Origin: Spirochaetaceae bacterium | GTDB taxonomy: Bacteria; Spirochaetota; Spirochaetia; Treponematales; Breznakiellaceae | Assembly (NCBI GenBank): GCA_031255655.1 | Contig: JAIRSB010000058.1 | Location: 1 to 14,102 of the forward strand | Direction of reading: 5' to 3' | DNA: 14,102 nucleotides | In this document: positions 1 to 7,050 of the stretch, one piece after another | Numbering within the stretch: position 1 is the first letter of the stretch | Layout of the letters: each line of letters opens with the position of its first letter | The notes under the pieces: model-generated | The model's input: the letters and a program-made list of their open reading frames with translations, nothing else | Told to the model about the DNA's origin: nothing | Database searches by the model: none | Translations under genes and position numbers: made by a program

Positions 1-9
1 CATCCCCTT

Positions 10-34
10 ATCCGCGCACGGAAGCGAGGCGGAT
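10..34 (+). promoter_or_regulatory. leader hairpin upstream of rpsF
   Basis: ATCCGC at 10-15 can pair with GCGGAT at 29-34 around a 13-base loop, 24 bases before the rpsF start. S6 operons in many bacteria are autoregulated by an S6:S18 complex that binds a leader hairpin with an exposed CCG. This hairpin contains CCG, but I cannot show that it has the required bulge. It could also be the end of an upstream terminator. The 5' boundary of the leader is outside the window. Confidence 0.25.
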
Positions 35-58
35 CATTTTAGTCCACAAGGAGGACGT

Positions 59-340
59 ATGCGAAAATATGAGTTGATGGTCATTTTTCCGATGGAAGAA
101 GAGCGGTACAATGAAGGGCGAGGGCATCTGTTCGCTGACCTTTCTGCCGGCGGAGCGGAAATCGAAAAGACTGATGAAATCGGTGAGCGCGATTTGGCCT
201 ATGAAATCAATAAGATAACGCGGGGGCGTTATGTTTTATTCACATTGAAAGCCTCGCCTGCATCCATTGTCAATTTTGACCGCGCTTTCAAATTAAACGC
301 TAACCTTATCAGACATCTTTTTGTCAGAATAGAAGAGTAG
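59..340 (+). CDS. rpsF: 30S ribosomal protein S6
   Basis: Encodes a 93-residue S6, the small-subunit protein that pairs with S18 on the platform of the 30S ribosome. The N-terminus MRKYELMVIF is the first beta strand of the S6 ferredoxin-like fold. The segment around residues 40-62 (IGERDLAYEI ... GRYVLFTL) matches the conserved central part, and the RHLFVR segment near the C-terminus is the last strand. The length is typical for S6 without a long tail. The ATG is set by a strong Shine-Dalgarno (AAGGAGG) a few bases upstream. It is the first gene of the rpsF-ssb-rpsR-rplI-dnaB run, and ssb begins 11 bases after its stop, so the two are very likely co-transcribed. Confidence 0.96.
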   Translation: MRKYELMVIFPMEEERYNEGRGHLFADLSAGGAEIEKTDEIGERDLAYEINKITRGRYVLFTLKASPASIVNFDRAFKLNANLIRHLFVRIEE

Positions 341-351
341 GGGGCGTTTTA

Positions 352-858
352 ATGATTGATTTAAATCATGTATCCCTAATAGGAAGACTGACGCGGGATG
401 CCGAATACAAGGTACTGCCCAGCGGCCAGGCCGTGTGCAATTTTTCTATTGCTGTAAACCGCCGCCGGAAAAACGGCGATTCATGGGAGGATGAGGCTAA
501 CTACTTCGATATCGTTTTGTGGGGCAAGCAGGCGGATTCGCTGAACCGCTATCTTGTCAAAGGCAAGCAAATCGGTGTAGATGGAGAACTCAGACAGGAT
601 AGATGGCAGCAGGACGGCCAAAACCGCTCAAAAGTGGTGATTTCGGCGGTAAATGTGCAGTTATTGGGCGGCGGGCCTGGTCAAGGCGGAGTGGGCACGT
701 ATTCCGGCTCACAGTCAGGCGGATATTCACCCGCGCCGGGCGGTGTTTATCAGCCTTCAGGCGGCGGCGGGAACCAATACGGTGAAACCGGAGATATGAA
801 CGGTGGGGCAAGAAACGTTCCTTCCGACAATCAATTTACGGATGATATTCCGTTCTAA
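352..858 (+). CDS. ssb: Single-stranded DNA-binding protein
   Basis: Encodes a 168-residue SSB that coats single-stranded DNA in replication, recombination and repair, usually as a tetramer. Residues 1-106 form the OB-fold, with the typical start (DLNHVSLIGRLTRDAE) and the conserved YFDIVLWGKQA and GKQIGVDGEL segments. Residues about 106-155 are a flexible linker rich in Gly, Ser and Gln. The last residues, DDIPF, are the acidic tip that recruits partner proteins. The start is supported by a GGGG-rich Shine-Dalgarno just after the rpsF stop. Lying between rpsF and rpsR is the common bacterial arrangement and links SSB supply to ribosome synthesis. Confidence 0.96.
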   Translation: MIDLNHVSLIGRLTRDAEYKVLPSGQAVCNFSIAVNRRRKNGDSWEDEANYFDIVLWGKQADSLNRYLVKGKQIGVDGELRQDRWQQDGQNRSKVVISAVNVQLLGGGPGQGGVGTYSGSQSGGYSPAPGGVYQPSGGGGNQYGETGDMNGGARNVPSDNQFTDDIPF

Positions 859-904
859 CGCGCTTTGTAAAATACATGCGTAAACTTACGAAAGGATAAA
901 TTAA

Positions 905-1225
905 ATGGCAGAAAATAGATTTATAAGCGGCGGCGATCGTCATCCAAGGACGGACCGCGGGCAGGATGTTGAAGGACGTGACGGCGAAGAGCGGGTTAGA
1001 GGACGCGGCGGAAAGGTTTTTTTCAAGAAAAAAGTCTGCAAATTCTGTACGCAAAAACTCAAAATTGACTACAAAGATTCGGACGCGCTGCGCCGTTTTA
1101 TAACTGAGCGCGGCAAAATATTGCCGCGCCGTATCACCGGAACCTGCGCGAAGCACCAGCGGGCGTTGTCGGAAGCGATTAAGCGGGCGCGTGTTATCGC
1201 GTTGTTGCCCTTCGTCGCGAATTAA
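905..1225 (+). CDS. rpsR: 30S ribosomal protein S18
   Basis: Encodes a 106-residue S18, partner of S6 on the 30S platform. The conserved core starts at about residue 40 and includes the IDYKD segment, LRRFITERGKILPRRITG and KHQRALSEAIKRARVIALLPF. The first 36 residues are a charged, Gly/Arg/Asp-rich extension; S18 proteins often have a variable N-terminus. C45 and C48 form a CxxC pair, and C81 and H84 form a CxxH pair later in the chain, so a zinc-binding form of S18 is plausible (inference). AAAGGA stands upstream of the ATG. The gene is 46 bases after ssb and 122 bases before rplI. Confidence 0.95.
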   Translation: MAENRFISGGDRHPRTDRGQDVEGRDGEERVRGRGGKVFFKKKVCKFCTQKLKIDYKDSDALRRFITERGKILPRRITGTCAKHQRALSEAIKRARVIALLPFVAN

Positions 1226-1237
1226 CGGCGGCTTGTG

Positions 1238-1274
1238 AACGCCCGAGTTTGCCGGGCGGATTCCGGCGGGCGTT
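1238..1274 (+). promoter_or_regulatory. GC-rich stem-loop between rpsR and rplI
   Basis: AACGCCCG at 1238-1245 is an exact inverted copy of CGGGCGTT at 1267-1274, and inside it CCGG at 1252-1255 can pair with CCGG at 1263-1266. The result is a stable stacked hairpin in the 122-base gap, which is the longest in this operon. No run of T follows it, so it is not a normal intrinsic terminator. It may be an mRNA-processing or stability element, or a regulatory leader for rplI-dnaB. The structure is seen in the sequence; any role is inference. Confidence 0.4.
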
Positions 1275-1347
1275 TGCGCGAGTATCGCAGACAAATACAA
1301 TGGACGCGCTATATTTCGGCGCGCCCCCGATTATTTAGGAGACCGAT

Positions 1348-1944
1348 ATGAATACGAAAGTTATTTTGAATAAAGATGTTGCCACGCTCGGCGAAGAAGG
1401 CGATGTAAAGGAAGTCGCCAAAGGTTACGCCAGAAATTTTTTGTTTCCGCACAGAATTGCTTTGCCGTATACGGCTAGAACATTGAAAATATTTGAGGCG
1501 CGGAAAGAAGAGATTGCGGAGCGTAAAAAGCTGAAACGGCAGGATGCCGCGAGTCTTAAAGAACGGCTTGAAACTATGGAATTGTCGATAACAATGCCTG
1601 CGGGCGCGAACGGAAAACTTTACGGCGCGGTTACCAGTCATTCTATCATGGAAGAGCTTATAAAACTGGGTTTTCAAGTCGAGCGTAAGCGCATCGAAAT
1701 ACCAGGAAACACCATTAAAAGCATCGGCAAGCACAAGTTTTCCGTCAAATTGTACGGTAGCACGTCTGCCGAAATGTTTATCGCCATAGCCGCGCAGGAA
1801 GAAAAAGGCGCCTCGAAAGAGCCGCCCGCCAAAGACAAGCGTAAACGCCACAGCGAAGAACGGCAGGAGTCCGTTGCCGAGGAGAATGCAGCGGCGGTTG
1901 ACGCGCAAGCCGGCGCGCCTGCGGCAAACTTTGCGGGAGAGTAA
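1348..1944 (+). CDS. rplI: 50S ribosomal protein L9
   Basis: Encodes a 198-residue L9, a two-domain protein that binds 23S rRNA and reaches away from the large subunit near the L1 stalk. Residues 1-50 are the N-terminal domain, with the L9 signature segment GEEGDVKEVAKGYARNFL at 15-32. A charged connecting helix covers about 50-75, and the C-terminal domain (GKLYGAVTS and the following helix and strands) runs to about 150. The family is normally near 150 residues. Here a further 48 residues follow, first rich in Lys/Glu/Arg and then in Ala/Gly, and probably disordered. TTAGGAG upstream sets the ATG. The dnaB ATG follows eight bases after the stop. Confidence 0.95.
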   Translation: MNTKVILNKDVATLGEEGDVKEVAKGYARNFLFPHRIALPYTARTLKIFEARKEEIAERKKLKRQDAASLKERLETMELSITMPAGANGKLYGAVTSHSIMEELIKLGFQVERKRIEIPGNTIKSIGKHKFSVKLYGSTSAEMFIAIAAQEEKGASKEPPAKDKRKRHSEERQESVAEENAAAVDAQAGAPAANFAGE

Positions 1945-1952
1945 ACGCGCCA

Positions 1953-3308
1953 ATGCCCAGAAGCACGGATAAACCCGCGCTAAAAGATAAGATACCGCCT
2001 CATAACGAGGATGCCGAACGCGCTGCTTTGGGTGCTATGATGCTAGATGCGGAGGCTGTCCCCGCCGCACAGCAGTATTTGCGCCCGGAGGATTTTTATT
2101 CGACAGCCAACGGCCGCATCTATAAGGCCATTCGCGCTTTATACGATGACGGCGGTAAAAAAGCGGATATAATTACAGTACGAGACGCGCTGCAACAGGC
2201 GGGAGACCTTGAGATTTCCGGCGGCGAAGCCTACATAGCGTCTTTGACCAATGTTGTGCCTACCAGCGCCAACATAGAATATTACGCTCAAATTGTGCAG
2301 GATTGCTCCCTGCGTCGCGCACTAATTCACGCTGCCGCGAAAATCAGCGCTTATTCCTATGACATTTCGGAGGACGCAGGGCTTCTTTTAGAGAAAGCGC
2401 AGCAGCTTATCTTTGACTTAACAGACCGGAAACGGGTCTTAACCTTCCGCAGTGTGCACGACACGGTTCCCGAAGCCATAGAACGAATAGAAAAACTTTA
2501 TCATTCTAAAACCGCTTTCACAGGCGTCCCCTCCGGTTTTGATGAACTTGACAGGATGACTTCCGGTTTTCAAAACGCGGAGATGATAGTTATAGGGGCG
2601 CGCCCGTCAATTGGAAAAACGGCATTTGCCTTGAATATGGCTGCCAACATAGCAGTAAAGGCAAAACGCCCCGTAGCGTTTTTTACGCTGGAAATGACCG
2701 ATGTCGCGCTCGCTACGCGGCTTATATCCGCCGAGGCGCACGTCGATTCCAACTCGCTAAAGACAGGCTATGTTAGATCTTCCGATTTTGAACGAATCGT
2801 GGAAGCGGCGGGCATAATATACGAAGCTCCGTTATACACGGTGGACATGCCGAATATGAAGCTGCTTGACCTGCGTACTCAGGCGCGGCGCTTGCGCTCT
2901 ATGAAACAGGTTGAAATCATATTTATAGATTATCTTGGACTTATCAGTACGGAAGACACGAATGTTCCGCGTTTTGAGCAGGTAGCCGAGATTTCACGTT
3001 CATTGAAAGGGCTGGCTCGTGAGCTCGACATACCCATAGTCGCCCTTTCGCAGATAGGCCGTCCGGCGGAAGGTGCGCGCCCGAACCTCGCGTCTCTGCG
3101 GGATTCCGGTGCGGTTGAGCAGGATGCCGACATGGTCATGTTCCTTCACCGCGAGCGTATGCAGGAAGCGAAAAACGGTGAGCCTCAATCGGACATAATC
3201 GAGACGGAACTAATCATCGCCAAGCAGCGCAACGGCCCTGTTGGAACAGTGAATTTGGGGTTCCGCCCGAAATACACCGAATTTGTGAGTATGGCCAGAG
3301 AGACCTGA
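1953..3308 (+). CDS. dnaB: Replicative DNA helicase DnaB
   Basis: Encodes the 451-residue hexameric helicase that unwinds DNA at the replication fork and interacts with primase. Residues about 10-115 are the N-terminal domain (PPHNEDAERAALGAMM, PEDFYSTANGRIYKAI). A linker leads to the RecA-like ATPase from about 175. The Walker A loop is GARPSIGKT at 215-223. The Walker B strand is IIFIDYLGL near 322-330. Later conserved motifs are ALSQIGR near 364-370, LRDSGAVEQDAD at 382-393 and IAKQRNGPVG near 422-431. The length is normal. No intein is present, although DnaB is a common host for them. The likely Shine-Dalgarno, GGGAGA at 1935-1940, lies inside the end of rplI, which suggests coupled translation. 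It is the last gene of the operon and converges with the next gene. Confidence 0.97.
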   Translation: MPRSTDKPALKDKIPPHNEDAERAALGAMMLDAEAVPAAQQYLRPEDFYSTANGRIYKAIRALYDDGGKKADIITVRDALQQAGDLEISGGEAYIASLTNVVPTSANIEYYAQIVQDCSLRRALIHAAAKISAYSYDISEDAGLLLEKAQQLIFDLTDRKRVLTFRSVHDTVPEAIERIEKLYHSKTAFTGVPSGFDELDRMTSGFQNAEMIVIGARPSIGKTAFALNMAANIAVKAKRPVAFFTLEMTDVALATRLISAEAHVDSNSLKTGYVRSSDFERIVEAAGIIYEAPLYTVDMPNMKLLDLRTQARRLRSMKQVEIIFIDYLGLISTEDTNVPRFEQVAEISRSLKGLARELDIPIVALSQIGRPAEGARPNLASLRDSGAVEQDADMVMFLHRERMQEAKNGEPQSDIIETELIIAKQRNGPVGTVNLGFRPKYTEFVSMARET

Positions 3309-3352
3309 GGCATGGCGGTGGCACAGAATACCCACCCTACCCCTCAAAAAAA

Positions 3353-4933
3353 TCATTCGATAATAATATTGAACAGTAGCGGCTCTTCGTGAAAATCCTG
3401 CACGCCTCTTGCGCTCAGGCGGACGTGTTGCAGAATGAAAGACGCAGGCTTATCGTCATCTCCGCCATATCCTGGTGCGCCGTCCTCAGGCGGATAATCC
3501 ACGCGATACACCCTGCGCCCGCTCTGTTCCGCGGGATCGTCGTTCACAAGACGGGATGCTCCAAGCATTCCAGCTTCCGTGCTTTCGGACAACAATTCCA
3601 AATACTCCTGTCCGTCAAGAACGAAAAACACATATCGACCTTTTTGCACGGTCCCGGCGGCGTCGATTTGATACTCACCAGTGGGAGAGAATACAATATC
3701 CCCGCGCGGACTGTTATAAGCCGCGTTTATATAGGGTTTCACGGATGAGTGCGGTGCGCTGCTTGTTTTCTTTATAGAAGCCGATTTCCGGTAATTGCCG
3801 TCCCACGGCGCACTAAGGCCTATCTTCATACGCACATCTTCAAATACTTTTACACGAATGCTGTCAAGAGATTCCAACTCAATGTCCATGACACGGCGCA
3901 GTGTCGCCACAGAAATATTCTGACTGGAAATATACAAACCATACCTTGTAGATGTTGACGAAATCCAAGTGTATACCTGCTGGGCGCTTTTGTCGTAAAA
4001 AATGATTTCGCGCCCGTCCGCATCAAAATAAATGTAATGATCGCTGTTTATCGACATATCCGGAGCCACACGGTACCACAAGCCTCCGATAAACTGCTCG
4101 AATTCATCTTTGTTCCCGCTCAATAAGCCGCGAAAACGCGCCGCTTCCATCTGCGCGCCCGGTATGCGCGTAATGCTGCTTTGAACATATCTTCCAATCC
4201 CCGGATCGTACGAGTAGATGACTTCAATTTGGTCGAATTCGCTGGAGGACGAAGCATCGCGCCCGCGTCCTCTAATATCAAAGCTCGCGCCGTTAGTCTG
4301 TCCGAGCTGATACGCCTGTGTACGTTCTTTTTCGATTATCGATATTGCCCCATCAATCGTGATGTCGGCTATTTTGTTCATCTCGACATTTCTGCCTGAA
4401 GCTGAAGGCGTAACTTTGAATACTGTCATCGTATGCTCACCGCTTCCGGTCATTCCCGACAAGGCTACGCAAACGCTGCGGTCTCCGGTCAAATCCTGAG
4501 TGAAAAGGGAAACCGTTCCAGGCCGCGTTATCGGGGTTGACGCGCTCCATACCCGTTTGTACTGTTTTGTATCTTCTTCGTAGTCAATGTATGTAACGTA
4601 CACGGGGTTATTTTCTTTCATCAAATCCCGGTACGCTATTATCTGCTCTTCGCTTCCGTCTTTATCAAAATCTTCCGATAACGTCGCCACGCTTATTTCG
4701 CCGTCCTCCAAATTCACTTTAGCACGTTCACTTTCTTTGATTGCAGCAAGCGCAGCCTCATCACCCAGCGCGTCAAAATTTTCATCCCGTAAAACAGGAT
4801 TGACATAGCGAGTTTGACGGAATTCCCTTTTTTTAGCTTGAAAAAAATCTTCCGGCAGAATGAGCAAAACGGAAATCAGAGACGCGGCGGCCAAAAACGC
4901 GGAAATTGTAATGTATTTAGCCCCATTTTTCAT
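3353..4933 (-). CDS. Membrane-anchored exported protein of unknown function
   Basis: Encodes 526 residues. Residues 7-27 are strongly hydrophobic after a short Lys-containing N-terminus, which fits an uncleaved signal anchor or a signal peptide. No lipobox Cys is seen. The rest is soluble and likely extracytoplasmic. Residues 88-96 read DFDKDGSEE, and 147-151 read DLTGD, resembling the Asp-rich loops of FG-GAP/VCBS or calcium-binding repeats, so residues about 80-260 may be beta-rich repeats. Residues about 400-450 look like a second beta-rich module. The overall plan recalls treponemal proteins annotated as pallilysin-related adhesins, but I cannot confirm this, and no HExxH metal motif is visible. 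It is the last of three - strand genes, 101 bases after the lytic transglycosylase, with a candidate promoter just upstream. The Shine-Dalgarno is weak. Confidence 0.75.
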   Translation of the reverse strand: MKNGAKYITISAFLAAASLISVLLILPEDFFQAKKREFRQTRYVNPVLRDENFDALGDEAALAAIKESERAKVNLEDGEISVATLSEDFDKDGSEEQIIAYRDLMKENNPVYVTYIDYEEDTKQYKRVWSASTPITRPGTVSLFTQDLTGDRSVCVALSGMTGSGEHTMTVFKVTPSASGRNVEMNKIADITIDGAISIIEKERTQAYQLGQTNGASFDIRGRGRDASSSSEFDQIEVIYSYDPGIGRYVQSSITRIPGAQMEAARFRGLLSGNKDEFEQFIGGLWYRVAPDMSINSDHYIYFDADGREIIFYDKSAQQVYTWISSTSTRYGLYISSQNISVATLRRVMDIELESLDSIRVKVFEDVRMKIGLSAPWDGNYRKSASIKKTSSAPHSSVKPYINAAYNSPRGDIVFSPTGEYQIDAAGTVQKGRYVFFVLDGQEYLELLSESTEAGMLGASRLVNDDPAEQSGRRVYRVDYPPEDGAPGYGGDDDKPASFILQHVRLSARGVQDFHEEPLLFNIIIE

Positions 4934-4945
4934 CGTTAGTTAAAC

Positions 4946-4974
4946 ATTTTCCGGTCTTTCACCGCTTGTGTCAA
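4946..4974 (-). promoter_or_regulatory. candidate sigma70 promoter for the gene at 4933
   Basis: Read on the - strand, a perfect TTGACA -35 box (4969-4974) is followed after 17 bases by GAAAAT (4946-4951), a 4-of-6 match to TATAAT. Transcription would start only about six bases before the ATG at 4933. This would give an almost leaderless mRNA, consistent with the lack of a good Shine-Dalgarno. The call rests on consensus matching alone. Confidence 0.35.
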
Positions 4975-4993
4975 TGGACTTGTCGTATAAGAC

Positions 4994-5015
4994 ATTTGTT
5001 TTTCCAAAAACAAAT
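4994..5015. repeat. AT-rich perfect inverted repeat, possible operator
   Basis: ATTTGTTTTT at 4994-5003 and AAAAACAAAT at 5006-5015 are exact inverted copies separated by CC. The repeat lies between the lytic transglycosylase stop and the candidate -35 box of the next gene, about 20 bases upstream of that box. It is placed well for an operator. It could also be the stem of a weak hairpin at the end of the upstream transcript, but it has no GC-rich stem. Confidence 0.45.
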
Positions 5016-5034
5016 CAGAGTTTCCGCCTGCCGT

Positions 5035-6993
5035 TTACCGGTACAAACAGCGGTATATGGCCGCCGCCGCAATAACTTGGCGTCCGTAGTCGCGGGTTTC
5101 GGCATAGTCAACAGTTTCCAGAAAAAGCGCGTCATTAAGCGCAGGGCGGGCGTTGCGCCAGCGGCGGATGCGGGTCATCCCGCCATTGTATGAAAGCAGC
5201 GCGAGCAAAGTGCCATCCATCCGTGTTTTCAACTGCTGGAAATACAGCGAACCTAAATGAATATTCACTCCGGGCTGCGAAAGCTCCAATTCATCGCCGT
5301 CAAAATAATCCGGGCCGCCAAGCCGTGCAAGCTGCCGCGCCGTTTCGCGCGCTGTTTCCGGCATAAGCTGCATTAAGCCCACCGCTCCCGCCCGCGAAAC
5401 TATATCCGGTATAAAAAGACTTTCCGTGCGGATAAGTCCGTAAAGCAAATCCTCGTCCATGCCCGTTTCGTGGGAATACTTTTTAACAAACGCGCTGAAA
5501 GCGAACGGGTAGCAGATTTTAATATCCTCCAAAGAAACCTTATAATCAGGCCGCCGCATATAGGTCCGCGCCAGACGTATCGATTCCCCCCAGCGTCCGG
5601 ATTTTGCAAGCGATTCGGCAAACGAGCGCAGTTCCGGTATGGACAATTCCGTAACGTTTTCCAAGATATACGGATAAGCCAGCCGTTCCGCACCGAAAAG
5701 GAAAAAGCCACTCAAAAATTTTTCCGTAAGAACATTCGGATTTTCCGCTTTTTTTCGTGGTTTCTTTACGTTTTTTTCGACAGGTATATTAAGACGCGGC
5801 TTTTTGCCAAGTTTTTTGGCGGCGGCGGCGGCGTAATAAAAAGACGAAACATCAAGACCGGCAATAATTTCGTTATCGTACGCTATCCGGTAAAAATCCG
5901 ATGGACGCGGTGCAACAGCCTCGCTTGCGGCATTCTCCAAAAAGGGGGACGATAACGCGGCAGAGGCTCTTTGAGGAGGCAGCAATCCCGATTCAACGAT
6001 ATTCCCCAAAATAAAGGCATATTTAGCGCGTAATTCGGGCGCGCCGAAGCTACGGACATAAGGAAAAAGCTCGGCGATGTCATTCCAATGCTGATTCAGA
6101 CATAAAAAATGCGTGTATTTTTCAAAAAAGTCCAAAAAATACGTTTTGTCCGCCATTAACGGCAAGTACTTTTTTATCAAGTCTTTTGTTTTTTCCGTTT
6201 TTCCGGCATCCGCGATAAACGCGGTATCGAGTATGTACCAAATGCAGGCATCCGATTGCTCGCTGTCCGGCGCCAAATCAAAAGCGTCTGTAAATAAAAT
6301 CTCCGCTTCTGCGTATTCGGCAATCTGCCGCATCATTCTGGCAGCATAATACAAAAGTAAATAACGCCGCTCGTCCCGCTCTTCGTCCGGCAGCGTCCAA
6401 AGTTTGCCGCCGTCCCGTGTCTCTTTTTCCCAAGCCAGAAAGACACCCGCCCCCGTTCTGGCAGGCTCCCCCCTCTTCGGTATTGAAGCGTACTGAAACG
6501 CCTTGCCCAAATCCCCTAGCAGCTCTTTGTTTAATAAGAAAGTTTCGCCTTCCTGTTCCAGCGCCGGCTGAAATTTACGCAAAGCCTCGTTGTAGTCCCT
6601 ACGCGCGGCGGCAGCTTGCCCGGCAGCCAAGTCTCCGACAACCGAAGACGGCTCGTCCGCCGGTTTCCCGTGACCCAATTCGGACAACTTTTTCAAAGCC
6701 GCTTCCCGGACAGCAGGACTTTTAACCGCTTCTCTAAGCAGAATTACGTTTCTTTCGTTGTCTTTGTCTTGCTCCGCAAGCAATAGCGCGGCATAAAAAG
6801 GCGCGGCAGCATCAATCTTTGAGATTTCGGTCATACGGGACGGATGCGCGTCCGCTATGAACGTGACATCGCCTTTTTTTAGCAGCGACAGTGCGTCTTT
6901 CTTTGGGACGCCCAACACCGTTTCCACCGCGCAGCCGCTTAGAACGCCTGAGAAAAATAAGAGCATCGCTAACAATATATTTTTTCTACGCAA
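5035..6993 (-). CDS. Slt-type lytic transglycosylase lipoprotein
   Basis: Encodes 652 residues. It cleaves the MurNAc-GlcNAc bond of peptidoglycan to leave 1,6-anhydro ends, acting in the periplasm. The N-terminus has basic residues, a hydrophobic stretch and the lipobox LSGC (C21), so it should be a lipoprotein. Residues about 40-500 are mostly helical and Ala/Leu-rich, like the superhelical arm of soluble lytic transglycosylases. The SLT catalytic domain covers about 500-652. Its catalytic Glu is E524 in RTES, followed by GLMQLMP at 539-545 and YNGG at 602-605, all in the usual order. The start codon is TTG. A GGGAGG Shine-Dalgarno seven bases upstream decides this, and it keeps the basic n-region that the next Met would lose. 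It lies 57 bases after the chemoreceptor gene and may share its transcript. Confidence 0.9.
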   Translation of the reverse strand: MRRKNILLAMLLFFSGVLSGCAVETVLGVPKKDALSLLKKGDVTFIADAHPSRMTEISKIDAAAPFYAALLLAEQDKDNERNVILLREAVKSPAVREAALKKLSELGHGKPADEPSSVVGDLAAGQAAAARRDYNEALRKFQPALEQEGETFLLNKELLGDLGKAFQYASIPKRGEPARTGAGVFLAWEKETRDGGKLWTLPDEERDERRYLLLYYAARMMRQIAEYAEAEILFTDAFDLAPDSEQSDACIWYILDTAFIADAGKTEKTKDLIKKYLPLMADKTYFLDFFEKYTHFLCLNQHWNDIAELFPYVRSFGAPELRAKYAFILGNIVESGLLPPQRASAALSSPFLENAASEAVAPRPSDFYRIAYDNEIIAGLDVSSFYYAAAAAKKLGKKPRLNIPVEKNVKKPRKKAENPNVLTEKFLSGFFLFGAERLAYPYILENVTELSIPELRSFAESLAKSGRWGESIRLARTYMRRPDYKVSLEDIKICYPFAFSAFVKKYSHETGMDEDLLYGLIRTESLFIPDIVSRAGAVGLMQLMPETARETARQLARLGGPDYFDGDELELSQPGVNIHLGSLYFQQLKTRMDGTLLALLSYNGGMTRIRRWRNARPALNDALFLETVDYAETRDYGRQVIAAAAIYRCLYR

Positions 6994-7000
6994 AAGACGC

Positions 7001-7006
7001 CCTCCC
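7001..7006 (-). promoter_or_regulatory. Shine-Dalgarno that decides a TTG start
   Basis: CCTCCC on the + strand reads GGGAGG on the - strand, with seven bases between it and TTG at 6993-6991. The first in-frame ATG is nine codons later, in the middle of the signal peptide, and would remove its basic residues. The TTG is therefore the better start for the lytic transglycosylase. Confidence 0.6.
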
Positions 7007-7050
7007 GCGAAGTATTGGAGTAAGGGGTGCGCCCTGCCGGCGCGATGGCT

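Noticed and set aside
1953..3308. Intein or insertion in dnaB
   Set aside because: The protein has normal length and all helicase motifs are contiguous.
3309..3352. Possible terminator between dnaB and the convergent gene
   Set aside because: GAGG/CCTC and GGTGG/CCACC can pair, but the stem is broken and is followed by A, not T, on the + strand. On the - strand the T-run precedes the stem.
7007..7050. GC-rich hairpin between the chemoreceptor and lytic transglycosylase genes
   Set aside because: The stem is only about five bases and no T-run follows, so it was not called a terminator.
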